Shown here: positions 45,716 to 54,814 of the stretch, in pieces | How the letters are laid out: every line of letters starts with the position of its first letter | How positions within the stretch are numbered: the first letter of the stretch is position 1 | Assembly (NCBI RefSeq): GCF_034670125.1 | Contig: NZ_JAXMOC010000003.1 | Coordinates: forward strand, 1 to 64,000 | DNA: 64,000 nt | Reading direction: 5' to 3' | Origin: Maricaulis sp034670125 | GTDB lineage: Bacteria > Pseudomonadota > Alphaproteobacteria > Caulobacterales > Maricaulaceae | The notes under the pieces: generated by a model | What the model saw: only the letters and a program-made list of their open reading frames with translations | Databases searched by the model: none | What the model was told of the DNA's origin: nothing | Translations under genes and position numbers: made by a program

Positions 45716-45763
45716 GGAGCGCTTGAAGCAGGCTCGTGCGGGACGGTCAATGCGGCGTTGCCA

Positions 45764-46987
45764 TCAGGCCGTCATCTGGATGACATTATTGCCCGGGTCG
45801 CGCGGCGTGGTTTCCAGCATGTCGTCACGTACCGGCCGGGGTTCGCCGAACAAATGGCCCTGCCCGTAGGCAACATCCATCTCCAGAACCTCAACCACCG
45901 TCGACTCATCCTCGATCTTGTCGACAATCAACTCGATCCCGTGCCGCCCGAACAGTCCGGCGAGGTCCTCTGTGGCAATGGCCCCGGCCTCGTAGCCGGC
46001 AATCGACTCGTAATTGTCGATCGCGTCGAGCAGGCGACGACCGCCGATCTTGGCGAAGCGGACACCGGCCCGCTCCATTTCGGTCAGGTCCAGTTCGACA
46101 TGGGCGATCTGGTCGATGGAGAAGCGGAAACCGAAATCCGCCATCCGCGCCATGTTGCGGGCGGCGATAGCGTCGCGTTCCTCGAAGGCCTGCTGGGAAA
46201 TCTCGAAAATGAGTGAACCCGACAAGTCCTTGTTCTGGCGGATGAAGTCGAGAAACTCCGGGAAGAAGGTCTCGTCCGACAGGGAATTCAGCGAAACATT
46301 GCAGAAGATCGCCACCTTTCGGTCCTGGCCGGTCAGGCGACGGACGATCTGCACGCAGCGGAAGAGCAGGAGATTGTCCACCTCGGCCATCAGGCCCGCC
46401 TCTTCGGCCGCGGCCATGAAGGCACCCGGCGCAAGGACAAGTCCGGTCGCGTCGCGCAGGCGGGTATAGCTCTCGTAGAAGGCCGTGCGGCGCTGCGGCA
46501 GGGTGACGACCGGCTGCAGATAGAGGTCGACCCGGTTGGCGGCGAGCGCTTCGCGGACGGTATCGATATCGGTACGGGAGGTGCTGACGGTTGTCGCGCT
46601 GTCCGGCCGGGTCTGCACGCCATTCGGGCCAACCCGCCGGACCAGGTCTTCCAGCACCTTGACCTCATTGACCAGCGCGTTGTCGCGCTCGACTGACTCG
46701 GTACGCAATTCGTCGGCAATCTCGTCGATCCGGGCCTGGGCGGCCTCGAATTCCTCGGCCAGGGCGAGATTGGCCGCCTTGAGCTCATGGATCTCGGTTT
46801 CAAGTTCGCGGCGTTCCTGGCCGCGGGCCGCAGCGGAATGCGCCATGCCCGCCACAATGAAAACGATCGCGCCCATCATCCAGGCATTGAGCGTCGGCAT
46901 CAGTCCGAAGAACTCGAATCCGATGGCCGCCACACCGGCGATGGTGATGTAGGTCAGGAGAATCAGAATGTCGGATGCACGGGGCAT
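45764..46987 (-). CDS. tipF: TipF-like membrane-anchored degenerate EAL protein
   Basis: A 407-residue protein. Two hydrophobic segments (about 7-27 and 35-50) precede a coiled coil (RRELETEIHELKAANLALAE, about 56-115) and an EAL-like domain (about 145-395). The signature glutamate loop reads FYESYTRLR instead of EALLR, with VNSLS-like NVSLNSLS and FSIDQIA replacing normal catalytic motifs, so it should bind rather than cleave cyclic di-GMP. Architecture matches Caulobacter TipF, a c-di-GMP receptor that positions the flagellum at the new pole. The neighbouring CheY/CheZ genes support a motility role. A TTAACC half-site lies upstream near 47060. Confidence 0.78.
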   Translation of the reverse strand: MPRASDILILLTYITIAGVAAIGFEFFGLMPTLNAWMMGAIVFIVAGMAHSAAARGQERRELETEIHELKAANLALAEEFEAAQARIDEIADELRTESVERDNALVNEVKVLEDLVRRVGPNGVQTRPDSATTVSTSRTDIDTVREALAANRVDLYLQPVVTLPQRRTAFYESYTRLRDATGLVLAPGAFMAAAEEAGLMAEVDNLLLFRCVQIVRRLTGQDRKVAIFCNVSLNSLSDETFFPEFLDFIRQNKDLSGSLIFEISQQAFEERDAIAARNMARMADFGFRFSIDQIAHVELDLTEMERAGVRFAKIGGRRLLDAIDNYESIAGYEAGAIATEDLAGLFGRHGIELIVDKIEDESTVVEVLEMDVAYGQGHLFGEPRPVRDDMLETTPRDPGNNVIQMTA

Positions 46988-47131
46988 GTCGGGCCTTCGA
47001 ATCAGCGGGTCGTCAGGTGTGCTTGCAGGTTAAGCTGCGTCGTGACCAGTTGTCGTTTGGTTAACGAAGGTAAACCACACCCCCTCTGATCCGACCTAAC
47101 CAATTGTATTTCAAGGCCATGCATAAATTAA

Positions 47132-47158
47132 AGCGGCCCACCGATCCGGCGGGCCGCT
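47132..47158 (-). terminator. Intrinsic terminator of the OmpA-like gene
   Basis: AGCGGCCC (47132-47139) and GGGCCGCT (47151-47158) form an 8-bp stem; read on the minus strand it is followed by TTTAATTTAT. It lies 28 bases after the stop. Confidence 0.75.
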
Positions 47159-47185
47159 CTTTAAACTGCAGGAAATCCGGCCCGA

Positions 47186-47869
47186 TCAGGACGAGGCGTG
47201 CGGCCGGATCAGGATTTCCACGCGGCGATTCTGCTGTCGGCCGGACGGCGTGTCATTAGACGCGATCGGCGACCGCTCGCCCATGCCGGCGATGTAGAAA
47301 CGGTCGCGCAGAACGCCCTGTGAGATCAGATAATTGCCCACAGACAGGGCCCGGCGCTCGGAAAGCTGCTGGTTGTATTCGGCAGCGCCGACCGAGTCGG
47401 CGTGACCGACAATGTCGACATAGGTCGCCGGATAGCGGTTCAGCACCGTCGAGACATCGCTGAGGATGCCGTAGAACTGGCCCTGGATGTCGGCGGAGTT
47501 GGTGGCGAAGGTGACATCCCCCGGCATGATCAGGCGCAGGTCATTGCCTTCGCGGCGCACGCCGACGCCAGTGTCGGACAGGGCTTCGCGCATGGCCGCT
47601 TCCTGGCGGTCCATGTAATTGCCGATGGCACCACCGGCGAGCGCGCCGATACCGGCACCGATCAGGGCGTTGGTCCGGCCCTCCTGGCTGTCATTGGTAT
47701 TGGTGAGGTAACCCAAAGCCGCGCCGGCGGCGGCGCCCAGCAGGACACCCCGGCCGGTATTGTTGGCCCGGGTCTCGCCGGTATAGGGGTCGGTTGTCGT
47801 ACAGGCGGCCATGGACAGGGCCGCGACGGTCAGAACGGTAGTACGAAGCATGGTTGGGCGGAGTCTCAT
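47186..47869 (-). CDS. OmpA family lipoprotein with glycine-zipper region (YiaD-like)
   Basis: A 227-residue lipoprotein. The signal peptide ends at lipobox SMAAC (Cys23). Residues 38-85 form a glycine-zipper segment (GRGVLLGAAAGAALGYL and NALIGAGIGALAGGAIGNYM), and residues 110-222 are an OmpA-like peptidoglycan-binding domain with VDIVGHADSVGAAEYNQQLS and GRQQNRRVEI. This architecture is that of YiaD, tethering the outer membrane to the cell wall. ATG 47869 is used; upstream in-frame codons are unlikely. Divergent from groES. Confidence 0.9.
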   Translation of the reverse strand: MRLRPTMLRTTVLTVAALSMAACTTTDPYTGETRANNTGRGVLLGAAAGAALGYLTNTNDSQEGRTNALIGAGIGALAGGAIGNYMDRQEAAMREALSDTGVGVRREGNDLRLIMPGDVTFATNSADIQGQFYGILSDVSTVLNRYPATYVDIVGHADSVGAAEYNQQLSERRALSVGNYLISQGVLRDRFYIAGMGERSPIASNDTPSGRQQNRRVEILIRPHASS

Positions 47870-48009
47870 GGTGTTTCCCTCTCGGTAACGCAGCTCAATG
47901 CCTATCATATCGATTTATATGACTGGCATGGCAATGGCCGGATTTATCTTTCGCAAGATGAACGCAGGCTGACAGGCATTCCGTCGCGCTGCAAATGCAT
48001 TCCCGACCT

Positions 48010-48038
48010 CTTGACGTGTCGCGCTGCGCCTCCTATCT
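48010..48038 (+). promoter_or_regulatory. Sigma-32 heat-shock promoter of groESL
   Basis: CTTG (48010-48013) and CCTATCT (48032-48038) are 18 bases apart, an exact match to the alphaproteobacterial heat-shock pattern CTTG-N17/18-CYTATNT. The predicted start falls just before the CIRCE element. Confidence 0.8.
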
Positions 48039-48047
48039 CCGCCGCTG

Positions 48048-48074
48048 TTAGCAGTCGGCTGGGGTGAGTGCCAA
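48048..48074 (+). promoter_or_regulatory. CIRCE operator (HrcA site) of groESL
   Basis: TTAGCAGTC (48048-48056), nine bases, then GAGTGCCAA (48066-48074). The CIRCE consensus is TTAGCACTC-N9-GAGTGCTAA, so each arm has one mismatch. It lies about 10 bases after the sigma-32 -10 box, in the leader, where HrcA represses groESL. Confidence 0.85.
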
Positions 48075-48128
48075 CGAGCCCCTCCGGATGCGAGAAACCT
48101 TCAGTCCTCTGTTTGGAGATAGATCAAG

Positions 48129-48416
48129 ATGACTTTTCGTCCTCTGCACGATCGCGTGCTGGTAAAGCGCGTCGAAGAAGAGTCCACGACCAAGGGCGGG
48201 ATCATCATCCCGGATACGGCCAAGGAAAAGCCGCAAGAAGGCGAAGTTGTCGCCATCGGCGGCGGCGCGATCAAGGAAGACGGCTCGGTGCGTCCGCTCG
48301 ACGTCAAGGCCGGCGACCGCATCCTGTTCGGCAAATGGTCCGGCACCGAAGTCACCGTTGACGGTGTCGAGCTGCTGATCATGAAAGAGTCCGACATTCT
48401 CGGCGTGATGGCGTAA
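48129..48416 (+). CDS. groES: Co-chaperonin GroES
   Basis: A 95-residue Hsp10. FRPLHDRVLVKRVEEESTTK, GGIIIPDTAKEKPQEG (mobile loop), GDRILFGKWSGTEV and DGVELLIMKESDILGV are canonical. Seven copies cap the GroEL ring. Heat-shock promoter and CIRCE precede it, and groEL follows after 54 bases. Start ATG 48129. Confidence 0.98.
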   Translation: MTFRPLHDRVLVKRVEEESTTKGGIIIPDTAKEKPQEGEVVAIGGGAIKEDGSVRPLDVKAGDRILFGKWSGTEVTVDGVELLIMKESDILGVMA

Positions 48417-48470
48417 GCCGCACACCCGATCCGAACACCCCTCTCAAGCTAGAAGAACGGATATAATCCA

Positions 48471-50126
<1,656 letters not shown>

Positions 50127-50157
50127 TCATGCCGGTCACCTGACCGAACAAAGGAAA

Positions 50158-50189
50158 GGGCCGTCCCGATGGGGCGGTCCTTTTCTTTT
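50158..50189 (+). terminator. Intrinsic terminator of groESL (copy 1)
   Basis: GGGCCGTCCC (50158-50167), GAT, GGGGCGGTCC (50171-50180), then TTTTCTTTT. Stem pairing includes G-U pairs. It lies 31 bases after the groEL stop. A second, slightly better copy is at 50393-50424. Confidence 0.85.
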
Positions 50190-50207
50190 GGCCATGCCCC
50201 CATGAAT

Positions 50208-50258
50208 CCGCCCATCCATCAAAAGTGAGCCGTCCGGCAAGCCGGACGGCGGGGGCGG
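50208..50258. repeat. 51-nt structured palindromic unit A downstream of groEL
   Basis: It starts CCGCCCATC and ends GGGGGCGG, so the ends can pair as CCGCCC/GGGCGG. Inside, GCCGTCCGGC (50229-50238)-AA-GCCGGACGGC is perfect. The unit has the same length and plan as 50301-50351. The inner stem sequence differs between the two, and pairing is kept. Confidence 0.75.
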
Positions 50259-50285
50259 AATGGGTGGCATGGGCGGCATGATGTA
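50253..50285 (+). repeat. Exact 33-bp copy of the groEL GGM-tail coding sequence
   Basis: Bases 50253-50285 repeat 50093-50125, the last 11 codons of groEL except the final stop base, exactly (GGGCGGAATGGGTGGCATGG and on). Here it is followed by G, reading TAG. It lies downstream of the first terminator, so it is not part of the protein. Confidence 0.85.
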
Positions 50286-50300
50286 GCAAACATCATAAAG

Positions 50301-50351
50301 CCGCCCATCATCGAAAGGTGAGCAGACCGGCATGCCGGTCTGCGGGGGCGG
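50301..50351. repeat. 51-nt structured palindromic unit B downstream of groEL
   Basis: Same layout as 50208-50258: CCGCCCATC start, GGGGGCGG end, and an inner perfect stem GCAGACCGGC (50322-50331)-AT-GCCGGTCTGC. Relative to unit A, two stem base pairs differ in a compensated way (C-G to A-T and T-A to A-T). Confidence 0.75.
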
Positions 50352-50424
50352 CATGATGTAATCATGCCGGTCACCTGACCAAACAATGGAAAGGGCCGTC
50401 CCGATGGGGCGGCCCTTTTCTTTT
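50346..50424 (+). repeat. 79-bp repeat of the groEL end plus terminator (copy 2)
   Basis: Bases 50346-50424 match 50111-50189 at 76 of 79 positions by eye. The copy includes the end of the groEL tail (GGGCGGCATGATGTAA), the 3' leader to the terminator, and the terminator hairpin with TTTTCTTTT at 50393-50424. Only one of the three differences lies in the stem, where it improves pairing (G-U to G-C). Confidence 0.85.
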
Positions 50425-50439
50425 AGTTTCCAGGCGAGG

Positions 50440-50546
50440 TTCCCTCTCCCTTGGGAGAGGGTCAGGGTGAGGGGTGAATCCCGGTGCCGAACAACCAATC
50501 CCCCTCATCCGCCCCTTTGCGGCACCTTCTCCGAAGGGAGAAGGAA
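50440..50546. repeat. Dispersed 107-bp repeat, copy 2
   Basis: Same length and plan as 35738-35844: TTCCCTCTCCCTTGGGAGAG at the start, CCCCCTCATCCGC in the middle and CACCTTCTCC...GGGAGAAGGAA at the end. It lies between the groEL repeat region and the S9 peptidase promoter region. Confidence 0.85.
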
Positions 50547-50635
50547 GGCATGCGAGGGACATATTCCATTTGCCTTGCGACACGGCCCCCTCTCCGCGCT
50601 ATGGTCGCGGCAGCAATTTGCCGTGGGGGATCGAC

Positions 50636-52594
50636 ATGAAACGTACAACCGTGAGCACGGGCCTGGCCTTGGCCGGCCTTCTGGCCGCCTGCCAGCCGGC
50701 CGGGACCGGCACCGAAACCGCCGAGACGCTGCCGGCCGCAGCTGAAGCCGCTGTCCGCCATGACGCCGCCACCTTCCACCAGACCACCAGTTTCGGCATG
50801 GCCTCTTCATCCGGCTTCGCTTGGTCAGGCGATGACAGCCGCATCCTGATCTCCTCGGACGAGACCGGCGTGTTCAATGCCTATGCTGTCGACCCCGACA
50901 CCGGCGACCGGGACGCGCTGACCTCCTCCGAAACAGACGCCACCTTCGCCGTGTCCTGGTTCCCGACCGATGACCGCGCCGTGGTGACCGCCGACAGCGG
51001 CGGCAATGAGATCTCCCACATCTTCGTGCGCGAGCTGGATGGCCGGCTCAACGACATCACGCCGGGCGAAGAAGTCCGGGCGCAATTTCTCGGCTGGTCA
51101 CCCGATGGCAATGACATGTGGGTGATGACCAATGAGCGCGACCAGTCGGCGATGGACATCTACGCCTATGACACGCTGAGCTATGAGAGTGGCGTCGTGT
51201 TCGAGAACAGCGACGCGCTGCAGATCGGCGATGTCAGCCCCGATGGCCGCTGGCTGGCGCTGGTCCGCAACCGTACGTCAGCCGACAGCGACATCCTGCT
51301 GCTCGACCTCGCCTCGGGCGAGACCGAGCCCAGCGTGATCACGGCCCATGAGGGCAATATCGCCCACAATGTTTACACCTTCACGCCGGACAGCACGCAA
51401 CTGGTCTATGCCACCGACGAGCATGGCGAGTTTAACCAGGCCTGGACCTATGATCTGACCGACAGCACCACAGCACCGCTGATCGAGGCCGACTGGGACG
51501 TCCAGTTCGTGATCTATTCCGATAGTGGCCGTTACCGGGTCTCCGGCATCAATGCCGATGCCCGCACCGAAGTGACCATCCAGGACACAACGAGCGGCGA
51601 CACGCTGGCCCTGCCCGAGCTGCCCGCCGGTGACATCAACTCGGTCCGTTTCTCGCGCGATGAGAGCCGGATCGCCTTCCTGATCAATTCGGCCACCTCG
51701 CCGTCCAATCTCCATGTCGTTGACCTGGACAGCCAGGACCACGCCCAGCTGACCAATGCCCTCAACCCGGCCATTACCGAGGCCGAGATGGTCGACGCGC
51801 AAGTGGTCCGCTTCGAAAGCTTTGACGGGCTGGAAATTCCCGGCATTCTCTATCGTCCGCACGGGGCCAGCGCCGACAATCCGGTCCCGGCCCTGGTCTG
51901 GGTCCATGGTGGCCCGGGCGGTCAGAGCCGGATCGGCTATTCCGCCACGATCCAGCACCTGGTCAATCATGGCTATGCCGTCTACGCGGCCAATAATCGC
52001 GGCTCGTCGGGCTATGGAAAAACCTTCTTCCACATGGATGACCGCCGTCATGGCGAGGACGACCTGCGCGACATCGTCGCCGCCGGTGACTGGCTGCGAA
52101 CACAAGACTGGGTCAATGCCGACGAGGTCGGTGTGATCGGCGGCTCCTATGGCGGCTACATGACCGCCGCCGCCCTCACCTTCCATCCGGAAGCCTTCGA
52201 GGTCGGCATCAATATCTTCGGCGTCACCAACTGGGAGCGGACACTGGCCTCGATCCCGCCCTGGTGGGAAAGCTTCCGCGAAGCCCTTTATGACGAGATG
52301 GGCGATCCGGCGACCGATGGCGAGCGTCACCACGCCATCTCCCCGCTCTTCCACGCCGAGAATGTGATCCGCCCGATGCTGGTCATCCAGGGCGCCAATG
52401 ATCCGCGCGTGCTGCAGGTCGAGAGCGACGAGCTGGTCGAGGCCGTCCGAGCCAATGGCGTGCCGGTCGAATACGTCCTCTTCCCGGATGAAGGGCACGG
52501 TTTCCGCCGCCGCGAAAACCGCATCACCGCGTCAGAGGCCTATCTGGGCTTCCTGGACACCCATCTACGGGGAGCTCATGACGCCAGCGAGTAG
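50636..52594 (+). CDS. S9 family peptidase (prolyl oligopeptidase/acylaminoacyl-peptidase type), lipoprotein
   Basis: A 652-residue exported protein. Signal peptide with lipobox-like LLAAC (Cys19). Residues about 50-370 form a beta-propeller, with repeated SPDG/TPDST/SRDES blade ends. The C-terminal alpha/beta hydrolase has nucleophile Ser504 in GGSYGGY, Asp589 in GANDPRV and His621 in DEGHGF. It cleaves short peptides in the periplasm or at the outer membrane. ATG 50636 is chosen for the signal peptide; earlier in-frame codons run into the 107-bp repeat. Confidence 0.9.
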   Translation: MKRTTVSTGLALAGLLAACQPAGTGTETAETLPAAAEAAVRHDAATFHQTTSFGMASSSGFAWSGDDSRILISSDETGVFNAYAVDPDTGDRDALTSSETDATFAVSWFPTDDRAVVTADSGGNEISHIFVRELDGRLNDITPGEEVRAQFLGWSPDGNDMWVMTNERDQSAMDIYAYDTLSYESGVVFENSDALQIGDVSPDGRWLALVRNRTSADSDILLLDLASGETEPSVITAHEGNIAHNVYTFTPDSTQLVYATDEHGEFNQAWTYDLTDSTTAPLIEADWDVQFVIYSDSGRYRVSGINADARTEVTIQDTTSGDTLALPELPAGDINSVRFSRDESRIAFLINSATSPSNLHVVDLDSQDHAQLTNALNPAITEAEMVDAQVVRFESFDGLEIPGILYRPHGASADNPVPALVWVHGGPGGQSRIGYSATIQHLVNHGYAVYAANNRGSSGYGKTFFHMDDRRHGEDDLRDIVAAGDWLRTQDWVNADEVGVIGGSYGGYMTAAALTFHPEAFEVGINIFGVTNWERTLASIPPWWESFREALYDEMGDPATDGERHHAISPLFHAENVIRPMLVIQGANDPRVLQVESDELVEAVRANGVPVEYVLFPDEGHGFRRRENRITASEAYLGFLDTHLRGAHDASE

Positions 52595-52708
52595 TTCGGC
52601 CTCACGCCTGTCCGTTTCCGTGCCACCGGGCGGCCTGCATCACAGCAGGGCGCCGGGCACGGACAGAGCCTTCACTTCCTGGCGCCCGCCATTGCCGAAA
52701 GAGCGTTC

Positions 52709-53134
52709 ATGATCAATCGCATAGCCTACTGGATTACCGTCATCGCCCTGCTGTATGCGGTTCACCAGTATACCTACGGGGTCGTCTACAGCCTCGGATA
52801 CCGGTTTGGCTATTTGTCGCTCGAGTCCCTGCCCGACGTGTATCAATCCTGGTTGCCGCAAATGGCGCTGTGGCAGGACGTGATCTACACCACGGGTTAC
52901 GCGCTGAGTCTTGCCGCGACAGGCCTGTTGCTGCTGCGTCGCGCCGAAGCCTTGTGGGTCATTATTGCCGGCGGCGGACTGGCCCAGCTGGACTGGATAT
53001 TGTTGCCCTTTACCGCCACGACGCCGGAAACCGTTTTCGACTATTCGACATTCCTCCAGTACTTCGTGCTGATCGGCTTGCTGGTATTCCTGCGCCAGAG
53101 GAATGTCCTCCGCCGGGCGCGCAGTACCCGGTAG
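52709..53134 (+). CDS. Small polytopic membrane protein, unrecognised
   Basis: A 141-residue protein with four hydrophobic segments (about residues 7-28, 50-75, 82-98 and 115-130) and a basic C-terminus (RQRNVLRRARSTR). No family recognised. It lies 114 bases after the S9 peptidase gene and ends one base before the convergent Lrp gene. Likely inner membrane. Confidence 0.6.
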   Translation: MINRIAYWITVIALLYAVHQYTYGVVYSLGYRFGYLSLESLPDVYQSWLPQMALWQDVIYTTGYALSLAATGLLLLRRAEALWVIIAGGGLAQLDWILLPFTATTPETVFDYSTFLQYFVLIGLLVFLRQRNVLRRARSTR

Positions 53135-53599
53135 TCAGGCCCGGTTCGGGACCGGGATGGCGGTGGAGAATTTGTGCGTGGTGAAGACGACGGACGTCTC
53201 GTATCGCCGAATGCCCGGATCGCCGAGCAGGTGCTGCTCCGCCCAAACCTCGAAGTCGCGCAGGCTGCTGGCATGGACATGAATGATGAAGTCCACCTCC
53301 CCGGCGATGGAATAGCATTGCGTCACACAGCGTTCCGCCATCATCCGGGTACGAAACTCGAAATGGTTCGATGGCGTGTCTTCTCCGAAAACAACCGACA
53401 CAATCAGGGTCTGTCCCAACGCGTCCTGATCCAGAAGCGCGACATCACCGCGGATCAACCCTGAAGCCCGCAGGCGATCCAGTCGGCGACGGACAGCCGT
53501 TTCAGACAGGTTGACGCGCTCCGCTATCACCCGGTTGGGAAGGCGATTGTCCTCCTGCACAACTGAAAGCAAGGCCCGGTCGAAGGCGTCGATATCCAT
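53135..53599 (-). CDS. Lrp/AsnC family transcriptional regulator
   Basis: A 154-residue regulator. N-terminal winged HTH (AFDRALLSVVQEDNRLPNRV then IAERVNLSETAVRRRLDRLR) and C-terminal RAM ligand domain (VVFGEDTPSNHFEFRTRMM; VDFIIHVHASSLRDFEVWA). Standard size. It is divergent from the serine hydrolase gene with a 105-bp gap, so that gene or its own is a possible target. The ligand is probably an amino acid. Confidence 0.92.
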   Translation of the reverse strand: MDIDAFDRALLSVVQEDNRLPNRVIAERVNLSETAVRRRLDRLRASGLIRGDVALLDQDALGQTLIVSVVFGEDTPSNHFEFRTRMMAERCVTQCYSIAGEVDFIIHVHASSLRDFEVWAEQHLLGDPGIRRYETSVVFTTHKFSTAIPVPNRA

Positions 53600-53704
53600 A
53601 TGGCGACCCTATGTGGCGAAATTCGCCACTTCAAGAACAGAATTCGCCGGATAAAGTTTGCCCGGCTGCGATAGGGTTTTCCTCCATTGATCAGGAGACC
53701 TGTG

Positions 53705-54814
53705 GTGCCAAGCGTCATTCATGTAATCCGGGCTGCCATGCTGGCGGCGTTCCTCGTCGGCTGCGCGAACCCCGAACCATCCGACGCAGCCACAACTGGC
53801 AGCGACCTGATCATTGCGAGGATCGACGCGGCACTGGCAGAAAACGACATTCCCGGCGCAATAGTCCTGCTGGACATTGAGGGCAGTCGCATGACCATTG
53901 CGCGTGGCGTGGCAAACCGCGAGACCGGGCTTGCCATGCAGACGACGCATTTGATGCGCGCAGCGAGTGTCGGAAAACTACATACCGCCGCCGTGATCCA
54001 TCAGCTGATCCTGAACGGTGAGCTGTCCCTGGACATGAAACTTGCTGATGTCGTTGAGGCCCACTGGCTGGAGGACATCGCGAACGCAGATCAAGCCACG
54101 ATCCGCCAACTCCTCAACCACACGAGTGGCATTCCCGACTATTATGACGATGGCTGGTTCGCCCATGTAAACACTGTGGACGGCAACACGCCCGAACGGA
54201 CGCTGGCCCACATCCGCGGCGCGGCCGCCGATTTCCCGCCTGGCACAGACCATGCCTACTCCAACACGAACTACCAGTATCTGGCCCTGGCCGCCGAGGC
54301 TGTGACCGGTCAATCAATCGATGCGCTCTACCGGGAACTGGTCTTCGAGCCGCTCGGTCTCTCGGCCACTGGATACAACATACAGTTTGATCCGGCTGAC
54401 CGGATTCACGGCTATGGCAGCGAGCTGGATCCCGAACAGGACGCATTCGAATTGCTCGAAAACAACGGCCCCGATGGCGGCATCTTCACGACCGCCGACG
54501 AGCTGGCAGACTTCCTGGCCGCACTTTTTGACGACGACGGGCGCCTGCACCCGATCGGCGCATCCATGATGTCGGACCTGCATGATCGGGGCGACGGGCG
54601 CTATCGAGCGCTGGGCCCGACCTATGTGGAACACCCGTTGGGCTTCACAGCGGTCACCCATGGCGGCTCGATCGCCGGCTACGGCACGATTGCCATCCGG
54701 CTCTTGAGCCAGGATGCGACCGTCATCGTTCACCTCAATCGCGACCGCTCCGACATTGCCGGTCAGCTGGCACAGCAAATCCTGTTGGAAGCCCTTACAG
54801 GCACCGCCAACTAG
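53705..54814 (+). CDS. Serine beta-lactamase-fold hydrolase (class C/EstB-like), lipoprotein
   Basis: About 369 residues. Nucleophile motif S-V-G-K (Ser88, Lys91), YSNTNY as the Tyr-X-Asn motif, and THGGSIAGY as the KTG-equivalent HGG. This family includes beta-lactamases, D-aminopeptidases and esterases; HGG in place of KTG favours a peptidase or esterase. Signal with lipobox FLVGC (Cys20). There is no ATG: AGGAG (53693-53697) is best spaced for GTG 53705, with GTG 53702 and TTG 53687 as alternatives. It overlaps the convergent GH3 gene at its stop. Confidence 0.85.
   Translation: MPSVIHVIRAAMLAAFLVGCANPEPSDAATTGSDLIIARIDAALAENDIPGAIVLLDIEGSRMTIARGVANRETGLAMQTTHLMRAASVGKLHTAAVIHQLILNGELSLDMKLADVVEAHWLEDIANADQATIRQLLNHTSGIPDYYDDGWFAHVNTVDGNTPERTLAHIRGAAADFPPGTDHAYSNTNYQYLALAAEAVTGQSIDALYRELVFEPLGLSATGYNIQFDPADRIHGYGSELDPEQDAFELLENNGPDGGIFTTADELADFLAALFDDDGRLHPIGASMMSDLHDRGDGRYRALGPTYVEHPLGFTAVTHGGSIAGYGTIAIRLLSQDATVIVHLNRDRSDIAGQLAQQILLEALTGTAN

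Noticed and set aside
47058..47072. CtrA box upstream of tipF (TTAACGAAGGTAAAC)
   Set aside because: Only one half-site matches; the second lacks the TTAA core, so it is mentioned only as a half-site.
50127..50635. Small protein genes in the groEL-S9 interval
   Set aside because: The frames consist of repeat copies and the 107-bp element; none has a convincing ribosome site or amino-acid pattern.
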